A DNA stretch of 54,251 nucleotides from Pelagibacteraceae bacterium (GTDB lineage Bacteria; Pseudomonadota; Alphaproteobacteria; Pelagibacterales; Pelagibacteraceae): positions 1 through 54,251 of the forward strand of contig VTPP01000005.1 of assembly GCA_008638225.1 (NCBI GenBank). The letters are read 5' to 3'. Both the position numbers and the translations under genes were made by a program. Below the pieces are notes generated by a model. The model made no database searches and was not told where the DNA came from. It saw only the letters and a program-made list of their open reading frames with translations. Shown piece by piece: positions 36,592-43,508 of the stretch. The first letter of the stretch is position 1; each line of letters opens with the position of its first letter.

Positions 36592-37281
36592 TTAATGAAT
36601 ATTAATTGCATTTTTCATAAGACGATGCAATTTTTGTCCTTGTTTACAAACTTTAACTAGATCAGAAAGAGTAGATATATTTCTTTTCTTCGCCTCTTCC
36701 ACTAAAAATAAAAATAATCTACCCGTAATAATACTGTCTCCTAATGCAGAATGTCTCGCTTGATCGTTACTCTGAATATTAAAATGATTACAAAGAGAAG
36801 TTAATTCATAACTCTGTAAATCTGGATAAAGTCCCGCAGATAGCAGGATAGTATCAATGGTAACTACATTTTTAATAAAAATTACAAGATTAGATTTTGG
36901 AATATTCGTCTTAATAAAATTAATATCAAAATCAATATTATGTCCTACTAAAATTGTCTCCTGAAGATAAGAAGAAATAATTGGTTCAATTTCTTCCAAG
37001 CTTTTTTTTCCCTGTACTTGTTCGTTTGTAATATTGTGTATTTGAGTTGAAGCAGCGGATATCTCTATTCCAGGATTAACTAATTCATTAAGAATTTCCT
37101 GTTCCTGAATTTGTAAATTTTTAATTTTAATTGCTGCGATAGAAATAATTTTGTCTTTTTTAAAATCAAGACCCGTTGTTTCCGTATCTAAAACAGAATA
37201 AGTAGCATCCGCTAAATTTATTTTAGCAAAGGCTAATCTGTTTTTTAAATATAGTTTAACTCTATTAAAAATACTCTTCAC
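36592..37281 (-). CDS. DnaQ-like DEDDh 3'-5' exonuclease
   Basis: This 229-aa protein has motif I SVLDTETTGLDF, motif II LVGHNIDFDINF and motif III RHSALGDSIITGRL. It overlaps by about 17 nt the CBS-DUF294 gene. An AGGAG Shine-Dalgarno 6 nt upstream favours GTG 37281 as start over TTG 37284. In other bacteria such exonucleases are paired with or fused to DUF294 nucleotidyltransferases, often beside acetate symporters, so a nucleotide- or signalling-related role is more likely than DNA polymerase proofreading. Confidence 0.85.
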   Translation of the reverse strand: MKSIFNRVKLYLKNRLAFAKINLADATYSVLDTETTGLDFKKDKIISIAAIKIKNLQIQEQEILNELVNPGIEISAASTQIHNITNEQVQGKKSLEEIEPIISSYLQETILVGHNIDFDINFIKTNIPKSNLVIFIKNVVTIDTILLSAGLYPDLQSYELTSLCNHFNIQSNDQARHSALGDSIITGRLFLFLVEEAKKRNISTLSDLVKVCKQGQKLHRLMKNAINIH

Positions 37282-38728
37282 CAAAATCTCCTCTTGCGCT
37301 TTTTTTTAAGTCACTAATTTTTCTTAAATACATTTTTAGAACTTGCTTTTCCCTGGTCAGTAACGTTTTTGGGTCTATAAAGTTTAGGATTTCTTTTCCT
37401 CGTTTTGCTCGCTCAACTTGGTTTTTAAGAAGAATATCAGACAAAAATCTAAAAGCATTTTTAAAAAAATCAAAATCATGATTATTAAAAACTCCTTTAG
37501 CCCGCAGACCTTCTAGTCTTTCCATAGTTGAAACTTTATCAATCTGATGTTTAATTGAGTACAATCGTATTGATTCTACTAATGGCAAAGATGCGGTGTG
37601 TTTTAGATCAAGCATACCAAGATTATTTTCATCATTTTTTTCCAAAACAAATCCTCCAAAAAAATTAAGGCCAGATGTTGCTGCTTCTTCACTTTTATAA
37701 AGAAATTTAAGCACATTTTTGTTTTGTAGCTTTTTTAAAATATAAACTCTTAGCTCATCAGCTAATTCTGGCTTACCAAACACCGACTTAAAATCATAAA
37801 GCATGTCGATATACCGAAGGTTTTGTTCAGCCATATCCGATGTCCATAAATCAATTTGCTTTTTCCAGCCTGAAATACTTTTTCTCCATAAAATATTACT
37901 CGCCATTAAATCTCCTTTACACAAAGGAATGCCAACCGCATCAAGCGTTTTAGTAAATATTTTTGCTAATTCTAAAAAATATAAATCAACTTTTTTTGGG
38001 TCTTGATCATTATCTTCATAAATAATTCCATTATCTTGATCAGGATGTAGAAAGCTTTCCATTCTTCCGCCTGATCCCATGGTTAAAACACAGTATGCGG
38101 GAATAGTTGTTAATATATTTTTTGCTTGTACTTTTTCTTCAGCATCTCTAATGGCTCTTCTGTAAATAACATTATTCAAAAAACTAAGAATATAACTAAT
38201 GTCACCTGTTGGAACATTTTGTTCTATCAAGTTTTCGGCTAACAGTACTTGCTGCTCTTTAATTTGTTTTAATCCTTCAAGATCTTTTTCATCGTATGCA
38301 AGCCTATCTATTTGATCAACAATAGTTCCTAACTCTGCGGTTAAAGCGGTATGCATATCAATTATACCAACTGGAAAAGAATTCATATCAATCACTGGTA
38401 GATGTCTAAATTTATTTTTTCTCATCTTTCCAACTGCATGAAATAGCAAATCCTCTTCGTAGACTGTGATGACAGGACTGTTCATAAGTTCTGAAACTTT
38501 TGCATCAGACTTTACATTAAAAGTTATTTTACGAACAATGTCTTGTTCGGTTAGAATTCCGCACAACTTATTATCTTGAATAACAAGAATACTTGATTTT
38601 TTTTTTAATTGAATTTCTTTAATAGCATTCTCAATTGTTTGCGTATGATCCACAATGACATAATCATTGTTCATGTAATTTTTTATTTGGTGAGTAAATA
38701 TATCAACACTATTTGATCGTGGTAACAT
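37265..38728 (-). CDS. CBS-pair / DUF294 nucleotidyltransferase-like regulator
   Basis: This 487-aa protein has two CBS repeats (about residues 20-75 and 85-135), then a GlnD-like nucleotidyltransferase domain with GSGGRMESFLHPDQDNG (GS and DxD metal motif), then the DUF294 C-terminal helical domain. The cNMP-binding domain often found at the N-terminus is missing. Such proteins are thought to modify or sense nucleotides; the target is unknown. It is coupled with the DEDDh exonuclease. No symporter gene is adjacent here. Confidence 0.85.
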   Translation of the reverse strand: MLPRSNSVDIFTHQIKNYMNNDYVIVDHTQTIENAIKEIQLKKKSSILVIQDNKLCGILTEQDIVRKITFNVKSDAKVSELMNSPVITVYEEDLLFHAVGKMRKNKFRHLPVIDMNSFPVGIIDMHTALTAELGTIVDQIDRLAYDEKDLEGLKQIKEQQVLLAENLIEQNVPTGDISYILSFLNNVIYRRAIRDAEEKVQAKNILTTIPAYCVLTMGSGGRMESFLHPDQDNGIIYEDNDQDPKKVDLYFLELAKIFTKTLDAVGIPLCKGDLMASNILWRKSISGWKKQIDLWTSDMAEQNLRYIDMLYDFKSVFGKPELADELRVYILKKLQNKNVLKFLYKSEEAATSGLNFFGGFVLEKNDENNLGMLDLKHTASLPLVESIRLYSIKHQIDKVSTMERLEGLRAKGVFNNHDFDFFKNAFRFLSDILLKNQVERAKRGKEILNFIDPKTLLTREKQVLKMYLRKISDLKKSARGDFGEEYF

Positions 38729-38757
38729 GATCAGATAATAAAGAATAAAGTGGATTT

Positions 38758-38788
38758 AAAAAAGGGGAAGTTTGCTTCCCCTTTTTTT
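38758..38788 (-). terminator. Rho-independent terminator of the 65-aa gene
   Basis: A perfect stem GGGGAAG (38764-38770) / CTTCCCC (38775-38781) with TTTG loop is flanked by A6 and T7, so it reads as a terminator in both directions. It lies 10 nt after the stop of the minus-strand 65-aa gene and 29 nt before the CBS-DUF294 start, insulating the two. Confidence 0.92.
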
Positions 38789-38797
38789 AAAATGTGG

Positions 38798-38995
38798 TTA
38801 TTGAAATCTATTTGGTGCTAAATGAGCTTTTACTGAGCCCTTTCCAGAACCATTTTTAATTACATAACCTGTTGTGCCGTTGGCATAAGTATCAACCGAT
38901 TTAATTTTATTAGCAATCATTCGGTTTTTTTCTTCAACAGATTTTTGCTTACTGAATTTGATCAAAAGATCGTTTATTCTATGCAGCAACATCAT
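38798..38995 (-). CDS. Uncharacterised 65-aa protein, stand-alone transcription unit
   Basis: The protein has an amphipathic N-terminal half (RINDLLIKFSKQKSVEEKNR) and a Gly/Lys-rich C-terminal half (NGTTGYVIKNGSGKGS). It has no signal peptide, no TM segment and no family I recognise. Expression signals are unusually complete: a sigma70-like promoter at 39097-39124, a leader with four hairpins, AAGAGG Shine-Dalgarno at 39000-39005 four nt before ATG 38995, and a strong terminator at 38758. A second in-frame ATG follows at once. It is probably abundant or tightly regulated. Confidence 0.72.
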   Translation of the reverse strand: MMLLHRINDLLIKFSKQKSVEEKNRMIANKIKSVDTYANGTTGYVIKNGSGKGSVKAHLAPNRFQ

Positions 38996-39092
38996 TGTAC
39001 CTCTTGTTAAAAGTTAACCTACTTTTAACTCATGTAGATGAGTCACTTGTAAGCCATGTGAATGGCGCATGTTACATATTCGTAAAATGCAT
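38996..39092 (-). promoter_or_regulatory. Structured 5' leader with four tandem hairpins
   Basis: Reading along the minus-strand transcript: H1 39090-39067 (GCAT.TTAC paired to GTAA.ATGC with one mismatch), H2 39066-39053 (GCCAT TCAC ATGGC), H3 39042-39029 (CTCAT CTAC ATGAG), and H4 39029-39006 (GTTAAAAG/CTTTTAAC, 8 bp). The Shine-Dalgarno follows immediately. H1 and H2 are contiguous, and H3 and H4 touch. The arrangement looks like a cis-regulatory RNA; its class and ligand are unknown. Confidence 0.6.
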
Positions 39093-39096
39093 GTCT

Positions 39097-39124
39097 AATA
39101 TAATGAGAAACCTTAGATTGTCAA
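39097..39124 (-). promoter_or_regulatory. Sigma70-type promoter for the 65-aa gene
   Basis: On the minus strand a perfect -35 TTGACA (39124-39119) is followed by a 16-nt spacer and TATATT (39102-39097; five of six -10 matches). The predicted start near 39090 coincides with the first base of hairpin H1. The -35 box lies inside a small inverted repeat GATTGT/ACAATC (39116-39131). Confidence 0.75.
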
Positions 39125-39183
39125 CACAATCGAAGATTTTTTAAAAGGGTTGTAAGACCTTGTCTCTTAATGGTTGTGATATT

Positions 39184-40614
39184 TTAGGTTCCACAAAATG
39201 TCTTATACGTTTTGTCTTTTTTAGGATCTGGCTCCAAATAAGACACATACTGTTCACGCTCCTTATATGGATCTTCTAATACGGTGAGCAAAGTTTGAAG
39301 TGGTTCAAGGTTATTTGTATGAGCAGCTTTCAAAGCTTCCTCTACTATGTGATTTCTTGGAATAAACACTGGATTAAACTGTCTCATTTTCAATACATTT
39401 GGTTTTCTTACCTCAAATTTTTTGTACCAAACTTCAAATTCTTCTGTTTGATACTGAGTATTAAATTCTTTATTCATTAAGGCTCTAAAAGTATTAGTGT
39501 AATCTGCTTGATTATTGTTCATCCAAAGCAATAATTCTTCGATTAGTAAATTATCTTCTTGGTTGTCTCCTTCTATTCCAAGTTTTCCTCTCATCATTTC
39601 TAAACTTTTTTGATGATAAATTTTACTAAATGTTTCTATTTCTGCCTCTAAAATCTCAACAGCTTTATCGGTGTCCACATCAATCATTGGAATTAAAGTT
39701 TCTGCAAATCTAGCCATATTCCACTTTGCAATATTTGCTTGGTTTCCATAGGCGTATCTACCTTGATGATCTATGGAGCTAAATTTAGTTTTAGGATCAT
39801 AACTATCCATAAAAGCGCATGGACCATAATCAATGCTTTCACCAGATATCGCCACATTATCAGTGTTAAGAACACCGTGAATAAAGCCAATACGCATATA
39901 ATGCACTATTAAATCTATGTGTCTGTTCATTACTTTTCGAAACAGTTGAAGAGCTGGAATTTTTTCCCCTTGTAATTCTGGATAATGACGATCGATACAA
40001 TACATGATTAATTCTTGGAGAAGATTTATATTTTTTTGAGCTGCTACAAATTCAAAAGTGCCAACCCGAATGTGACTTGCAGCAACTCTTGTTAAAATGG
40101 CTCCTGGTAATAAAGTTTCTCTCATTACATTTTCTCCAGTTGAAACTACAGCTAAACTTCTTGTGGTTGGAATATGTAAATGATGAATGGCCTCGCTAAT
40201 AATATATTCTCGAAGCATTGGTCCTAATGCTGCCCTGCCATCTCCATTTCTTGAGTAAGGAGTAATTCCAGAACCTTTAAATTGAATATCAAATCTTTTT
40301 TTATCTGGAGTAATGTGTTCTCCTAATACCACGGCCCTGCCATCTCCAAGCATTACAAAATGACCAAATTGGTGTCCAGCATATGCTTCTGCCCAGGGAG
40401 TCGTAGTTGCTGGAATCATATTTCCTGAGAACATTAATGCTAAATCTTGTTTGTTTATAGAAGTAACATCTAATCCAAGTTCTCTTGCTAATTTTTGATT
40501 ATATAAAATGATTTTTGGATCTTTAACTGGAACTGGTGACAGCTTAGAAGCCATCATCTTAGATAAAGTTAAATAACTATTATCAAAGTTCCATCCAATA
40601 TTAGAGTCACCCAT
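39184..40614 (-). CDS. selO: Protein adenylyltransferase SelO (YdiU)
   Basis: This 476-aa pseudokinase-fold enzyme transfers AMP to Ser/Thr/Tyr of target proteins in redox stress. Family motifs include TPWAEAYAGHQFGHFVMLGDGRA, KGSGITPYSRNGDGRAALGPM-type loop, PTTRSLAVVSTGE, GVLNTDNVAISG and DYGPCAFMD (metal-binding Asn and Asp). The C-terminal FCGT has Cys where eukaryotic SelO carries selenocysteine. It lies 9 nt after the small exported protein gene and may be co-transcribed with it. Confidence 0.95.
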   Translation of the reverse strand: MGDSNIGWNFDNSYLTLSKMMASKLSPVPVKDPKIILYNQKLARELGLDVTSINKQDLALMFSGNMIPATTTPWAEAYAGHQFGHFVMLGDGRAVVLGEHITPDKKRFDIQFKGSGITPYSRNGDGRAALGPMLREYIISEAIHHLHIPTTRSLAVVSTGENVMRETLLPGAILTRVAASHIRVGTFEFVAAQKNINLLQELIMYCIDRHYPELQGEKIPALQLFRKVMNRHIDLIVHYMRIGFIHGVLNTDNVAISGESIDYGPCAFMDSYDPKTKFSSIDHQGRYAYGNQANIAKWNMARFAETLIPMIDVDTDKAVEILEAEIETFSKIYHQKSLEMMRGKLGIEGDNQEDNLLIEELLLWMNNNQADYTNTFRALMNKEFNTQYQTEEFEVWYKKFEVRKPNVLKMRQFNPVFIPRNHIVEEALKAAHTNNLEPLQTLLTVLEDPYKEREQYVSYLEPDPKKDKTYKTFCGT

Positions 40615-40623
40615 GAATAATAA

Positions 40624-40863
40624 TTATCCCAATAAATCTAAAGCTTCGCTAATTAATTTTTGGCAGTCTTCCTTGTTTCCTTCTTTATAAGCTTGTTGAC
40701 CTTGTTCTTTTAGGCTTTTTATTTCTTTGGCTTCTTCTCTGGTAAGTTGTTTGGTTTCAGCAATTACTTCATCAAGCTGTTTCATTAGATCTAGGCAAGA
40801 ATCTGCCATTCCATACGAAGAGCTTAACAAATATAACAATGTTACTAAAAATAGTTTTTTCAT
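40624..40863 (-). CDS. Small exported helical protein
   Basis: This 79-aa protein has a clear signal peptide (MKKLFLVTLLYLLSSSYGMA, cleavage before DSCLDL). The mature ~59 residues form a charged helical hairpin with Cys at both ends (SCLDL ... DCQKL) that could be joined by a disulfide. Probably periplasmic; family not recognised. It precedes selO on the same strand. Confidence 0.65.
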   Translation of the reverse strand: MKKLFLVTLLYLLSSSYGMADSCLDLMKQLDEVIAETKQLTREEAKEIKSLKEQGQQAYKEGNKEDCQKLISEALDLLG

Positions 40864-40914
40864 TTTTTATATAATTTCAATAAAATGTTTATTAGCTAAA
40901 GAATATGGCAAATT

Positions 40915-41145
40915 TTATCTTTGGATAATTTTGCTCAACACAATAATTGCAAATTTTCTCATCATAAAAGCTGGAACTAGCGCAATAAAAAATGCCTGCA
41001 TCCAGGATGAAAACCAAATAGATAAAAAATGCTCAACAAACCCAATATTAATAACAAGAATAATAAAAGACAAAATTGCGCTCATACCAAATGCCATAAT
41101 GCCAACGAAAATAAATGGTTCCCATTTATGACTTAATTTGCTCAT
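40915..41145 (-). CDS. DUF2798-type small membrane protein
   Basis: This 76-aa protein has two TM helices (about residues 10-35 and 45-68). The spelling KWEPFIFVGIMAFGMSAILSF followed by FLSIWFSSWMQAFFIALVPA resembles the DUF2798 family. Function is unknown. It is on the minus strand among several other tiny membrane ORFs. Confidence 0.72.
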   Translation of the reverse strand: MSKLSHKWEPFIFVGIMAFGMSAILSFIILVINIGFVEHFLSIWFSSWMQAFFIALVPAFMMRKFAIIVLSKIIQR

Positions 41146-41154
41146 AACGACTAT

Positions 41155-41277
41155 TTAATCAAAAAGATTGTAAGCCCACCAAATAACAAGCCCGACAGAT
41201 ATAATCCATAAAAAAATGTCTTTTGCTTTGTGAATTTTTTTTTGAGAAATAAATGTACGAAAATAGTTAAGCATCAT
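41155..41277 (-). CDS. Possible 40-aa single-span membrane protein
   Basis: The ORF begins MMLNYFRTFISQKKIHKAKD and ends in a hydrophobic helix (IFLWIISVGLVIWWAYNLF). It overlaps the end of the 60-aa ORF by 11 nt and stops 10 nt before the DUF2798-type gene. Composition and positive-inside charge suit a small membrane protein. No homology is recognised. Confidence 0.45.
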   Translation of the reverse strand: MMLNYFRTFISQKKIHKAKDIFLWIISVGLVIWWAYNLFD

Positions 41278-41449
41278 GCTGGTAACTAAATATATACATT
41301 ACTGAACTTGTTTTGGAAACAGCTACGCTATGAATAAGCTTATCTCTTAGCATTTCTATAAGTTTTGGGTTTATGAATTTTTTAATTTGATCTTCGCTAA
41401 TATTTTGAATTCTGGAATTTTTAGAGGTTTCTACTTCAATTCGAAACAT
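41267..41449 (-). CDS. Possible 60-aa soluble protein
   Basis: This short ORF (MFRIEVETSKNSRIQNISED at the start) has alternating charged and hydrophobic residues and no TM segment. It lies between two tiny membrane ORFs on the same strand with gaps or overlaps of only a few bases. Family not recognised. Confidence 0.45.
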   Translation of the reverse strand: MFRIEVETSKNSRIQNISEDQIKKFINPKLIEMLRDKLIHSVAVSKTSSVMYIFSYQHDA

Positions 41450-41452
41450 AAT

Positions 41453-41557
41453 TTATTGTTTTTCACTTGGACTCTGACACCAGATCAAAAAAACCATGAA
41501 TAAAAAAGTTGCGGGCACGCCAAGGCAGAACAGCCATACTCCCGTTTGTGTATCCAC
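41453..41557 (-). CDS. Possible 34-aa single-span membrane protein, GTG start
   Basis: GTG at 41557 is preceded by AAGGA with about 6-nt spacing. The product is short (VDTQTGVWLFCLGVPATFLF, then MVFLIWCQSPSEKQ), essentially one TM helix with a polar tail. It ends 3 nt before the next ORF start. The gap 41558-41718 upstream holds only micro-ORFs of 11 and 15 codons. Confidence 0.45.
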   Translation of the reverse strand: MDTQTGVWLFCLGVPATFLFMVFLIWCQSPSEKQ

Positions 41558-41718
41558 TGCTTTTCCTTGGTTAAAATAGTTTTTTGAAAATTTAAGCTTT
41601 GTTTAGAAAGTCTAACTCTTCTTGATTATAGGGTATCATATTTAAACTCTAATTATACATTTCAATAGTATTTGTTTTATTCATTTCACTTTCACACCAA
41701 AATAAGGTGCTTAAGTGA

Positions 41719-41892
41719 TTAAATTCCTGTTCTTGTTACTAAGTACACAATTAATGGCAGACATAAAAATGTAGCCAAAACTGTCATGGTCACTAAAACC
41801 GATGCTGTCGTTTTGAGAATATTTGTCAGTTTGTCTGAGACAAAACTTAGTCGTACTGTTTCTGTTTGTGCAATTGTATTCATGCGGTTCAT
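41719..41892 (-). CDS. Probable 57-aa membrane protein
   Basis: The protein starts MNRMNTIAQTETVRLSF and ends in a long hydrophobic helix (TTASVLVTMTVLATFLCLPL). The N-terminal ~25 residues are amphipathic. Two in-frame ATGs (41892, 41883) are possible. No family is recognised. It is the furthest upstream of the minus-strand run of tiny membrane ORFs. Confidence 0.5.
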   Translation of the reverse strand: MNRMNTIAQTETVRLSFVSDKLTNILKTTASVLVTMTVLATFLCLPLIVYLVTRTGI

Positions 41893-42023
41893 ATAGGTAT
41901 CAAGTGTGTTTTAATTGTGATTATAAAGTTAATTGTTTGTGACACCTAGAATGTCGCAGGATACTCTGTCACAAAAATTTCACACAAATCAAATTGAAAA
42001 AAATCAACTTCAGTTTAAATAAA

Positions 42024-42102
42024 GCGCATCGCTCTATTCAGATATTATTTAGCTCCCCTGTTAGATTGGCTCTAATAGAGCGAACCAAATCTCTTCATGC
42101 GC
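42024..42102. ncRNA. Candidate structured RNA with alternative hairpins
   Basis: The outer arms GCGCAT (42024-42029) and ATGCGC (42097-42102) enclose GCTCTATT (42031-42038) and AATAGAGC (42074-42081). The latter can instead pair locally with GCTCT (42069-42073) as a 5-bp triloop hairpin. The two folds are mutually exclusive, as in attenuators and riboswitches. The strand of transcription cannot be decided. Confidence 0.45.
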
Positions 42103-42173
42103 CATCATCACTACTGGAATGCGACAATAACAATACTAACCAAAAATAATTAATCTAAATACAAGATGCTTGT

Positions 42174-42250
42174 TAACTTACTTGGTCTTACCAGTTAAGC
42201 TCATTTTCTCCCCCGAAAGTTATAATTAGCTGGTAAAACTAAATAAGTTA
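42174..42250. repeat. Long imperfect hairpin, 25-bp arms
   Basis: The left arm 42174-42198 pairs with 42226-42250 as 7 bp, a C/A mismatch, 5 bp, a C/A mismatch, then 11 bp containing one G-T type pair. The 27-nt loop contains a CCCCC run. No U-tract follows on either strand, so it is not an ordinary terminator. It lies downstream of the zinc-ribbon gene, which stops at 42292. Confidence 0.6.
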
Positions 42251-42291
42251 GAAATTCCCCTTATTCTTACTCTTGAAATTTTATTCTGTAG

Positions 42292-42486
42292 CTAGATAGA
42301 ACAGCTCATATCTTGACCGCAGCACATAGGAGATTTAATTTTTCCCTCGCACTTTGGACATCTTGATATTTGCACTTGTTTTCCGCCTACATCTAAATTG
42401 TCATTAATTAACGGCTCGTCATTACAATTGGCACAAGTAGCGTTAACAGCCATATTGCATTTTGGGCATCGGTAAGTTGCTGTCAT
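42292..42486 (-). CDS. Small zinc-ribbon protein
   Basis: This 64-aa protein contains CPKC, CANC, a third CPKC and MCC...C, enough for two zinc-binding knuckles. It has no signal peptide or TM segment. Translation is supported by an AGGAGA Shine-Dalgarno four nt before the ATG. Upstream, TTGCTA and TAAAGT with 17-nt spacing could be its promoter. Function is unknown. Confidence 0.75.
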   Translation of the reverse strand: MTATYRCPKCNMAVNATCANCNDEPLINDNLDVGGKQVQISRCPKCEGKIKSPMCCGQDMSCSI

Positions 42487-42571
42487 AATTTCTCCTGTTG
42501 ATTTGCCAGTACTTTAACATTTCTAAAAATTCTTAGCAAAATTTCATTTGAGTAATAAATGAATATAGTTA

Positions 42572-42910
42572 ATGTACCCACATATGAAAAAAGAAGCGCT
42601 AAAAAAAGAATGTCCATATTCTAGCGCAATTCCTCAAATATTTAAGTGCATGGGTTATGTGCTGAAATCTTATGCAGGAGTTGGTATTGCGCTTGCTTTA
42701 TTTATGTTAGTAGGTTTGCAAATCGAACAACAGTATCGTGGACAACGATATATGGGAAAATGCATTAACCACCTAAGCAATCCAGATCTAAAAATAAGCG
42801 AACAAGAGAGAAATTTTGCTTGTGCAAATATTTACAGAGAAAGTCCTTCTTTATTTGAGTATTACAAAGGCAATATCTTGAAGTTTATGCCTGAAAGTTC
42901 TTTTAAATAA
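42572..42910 (+). CDS. Uncharacterised single-span membrane protein
   Basis: This 112-aa protein has one TM helix near residues 31-51 (LKSYAGVGIALALFMLVGLQ) and a C-terminal domain with two cysteines (GKCINHLSNP, NFACANIY) and the motif ESPSLFEYYKG. Cys residues on both sides suggest redox or metal exposure, but no family is recognised. ATG 42584 is a second possible start. It diverges from the zinc-ribbon gene. Confidence 0.6.
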   Translation: MYPHMKKEALKKECPYSSAIPQIFKCMGYVLKSYAGVGIALALFMLVGLQIEQQYRGQRYMGKCINHLSNPDLKISEQERNFACANIYRESPSLFEYYKGNILKFMPESSFK

Positions 42911-42992
42911 TTTTTGTAACTATTGTTATTATGTCTTTAATTTAGACATTAGATCTATAGTTTGGTAATTTATTACAAATTAAGAGGTTATC

Positions 42993-43298
42993 TTGTTCAA
43001 TTTTATTTCGAATATATTTAAGTCTAGAAACAAGAAAATAGAAGAAAAGGCTTTTAAATATCTTAAAGAAGTTAGTTCTATTTCAAGACAAATTGCTGGA
43101 GAAAAAAATGAAATTAAGCTTAGAGGTTTGGCTTTTTCTTTAAAGAAAAATTACGATCTTGCAATCAATCTCTTAAAAGAAATTGATTATGATATGAGCA
43201 AAATTGAAAAAGCTTATTTTGATCCTAAAAAAACTTTATCTTCAGATAATTACAAAAAAGTAGAAACCATTCTTAAAGGCTTAGAAAAGTCCGAATGA
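42993..43298 (+). CDS. Uncharacterised helical protein, TTG start
   Basis: This 101-aa, Lys/Glu-rich and mostly helical protein starts at TTG with a good AGAGG Shine-Dalgarno (42983-42987) and about 5-nt spacing. A short hydrophobic start (FNFISNIFKS) precedes a likely three-helix body. The stop overlaps the next tiny ORF start (ATGA). No family is recognised. Confidence 0.6.
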   Translation: MFNFISNIFKSRNKKIEEKAFKYLKEVSSISRQIAGEKNEIKLRGLAFSLKKNYDLAINLLKEIDYDMSKIEKAYFDPKKTLSSDNYKKVETILKGLEKSE

Positions 43299-43393
43299 AT
43301 TGGTTTTTCATCTTCATTATCGTAACTGCTATTATATTTGCGCTCATAATCTTACCTCTTATTATTTCTAAAAAAGCCGAAAAGAATAACTAG
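43295..43393 (+). CDS. Possible 32-aa membrane peptide
   Basis: The ORF starts at ATG overlapping the previous stop by 4 nt and encodes MNWFFIFIIVTAIIFALIIL plus a short charged tail. That is a single TM helix. The ATGA coupling supports real translation; function unknown. Confidence 0.5.
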   Translation: MNWFFIFIIVTAIIFALIILPLIISKKAEKNN

Positions 43394-43409
43394 TTCTGAT
43401 TTTGATACC

Positions 43410-43508
43410 ATGCCTAAAAAGAAAAAAACCTATCAATACAAAATAAAAAAATCGAGACAGCGCAAAAACACCAAAGGTTTATTAAAAATTTTACGGCAGT
43501 CTACTTAA
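43410..43508 (+). CDS. Possible 32-aa basic peptide
   Basis: A Lys/Arg-rich ORF (MPKKKKTYQYKIKKSRQRKN at the start) begins 16 nt after the preceding ORF and overlaps the convergent AEC transporter stop by 8 nt. It may be a genuine small basic protein or chance in an A-rich strand. Confidence 0.35.
   Translation: MPKKKKTYQYKIKKSRQRKNTKGLLKILRQST

Larger units (their letters stand above)
41893..42291. other. 400-bp non-coding region rich in inverted repeats
   Basis: No credible ORF is present on either strand. Three separate inverted-repeat systems are visible: TTTGTGACA/TGTCACAAA (41936-41944 and 41967-41975), nested arms at 42024-42102, and a long imperfect hairpin at 42174-42250. In a genome with mostly 0-50-nt gaps this is a strong candidate for one or more non-coding RNAs. 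No tmRNA, RNase P RNA or SRP RNA hallmark is visible. Confidence 0.55.

Noticed and set aside
39031-39094. CATGT repeated four times as a direct-repeat operator
   Set aside because: The spacing is irregular (24, 13 and 22 nt). The copies are better explained as parts of the tandem hairpins of the leader.
40727-41131. 134-codon plus-strand frame
   Set aside because: It is antisense to a signal-peptide protein and a DUF2798-type gene, both with better features. No Shine-Dalgarno or recognisable domain is present.
41893-42291. tmRNA, RNase P RNA, 6S or SRP RNA
   Set aside because: The conserved core sequences of these RNAs are not visible. Only uncharacterised inverted repeats are seen.
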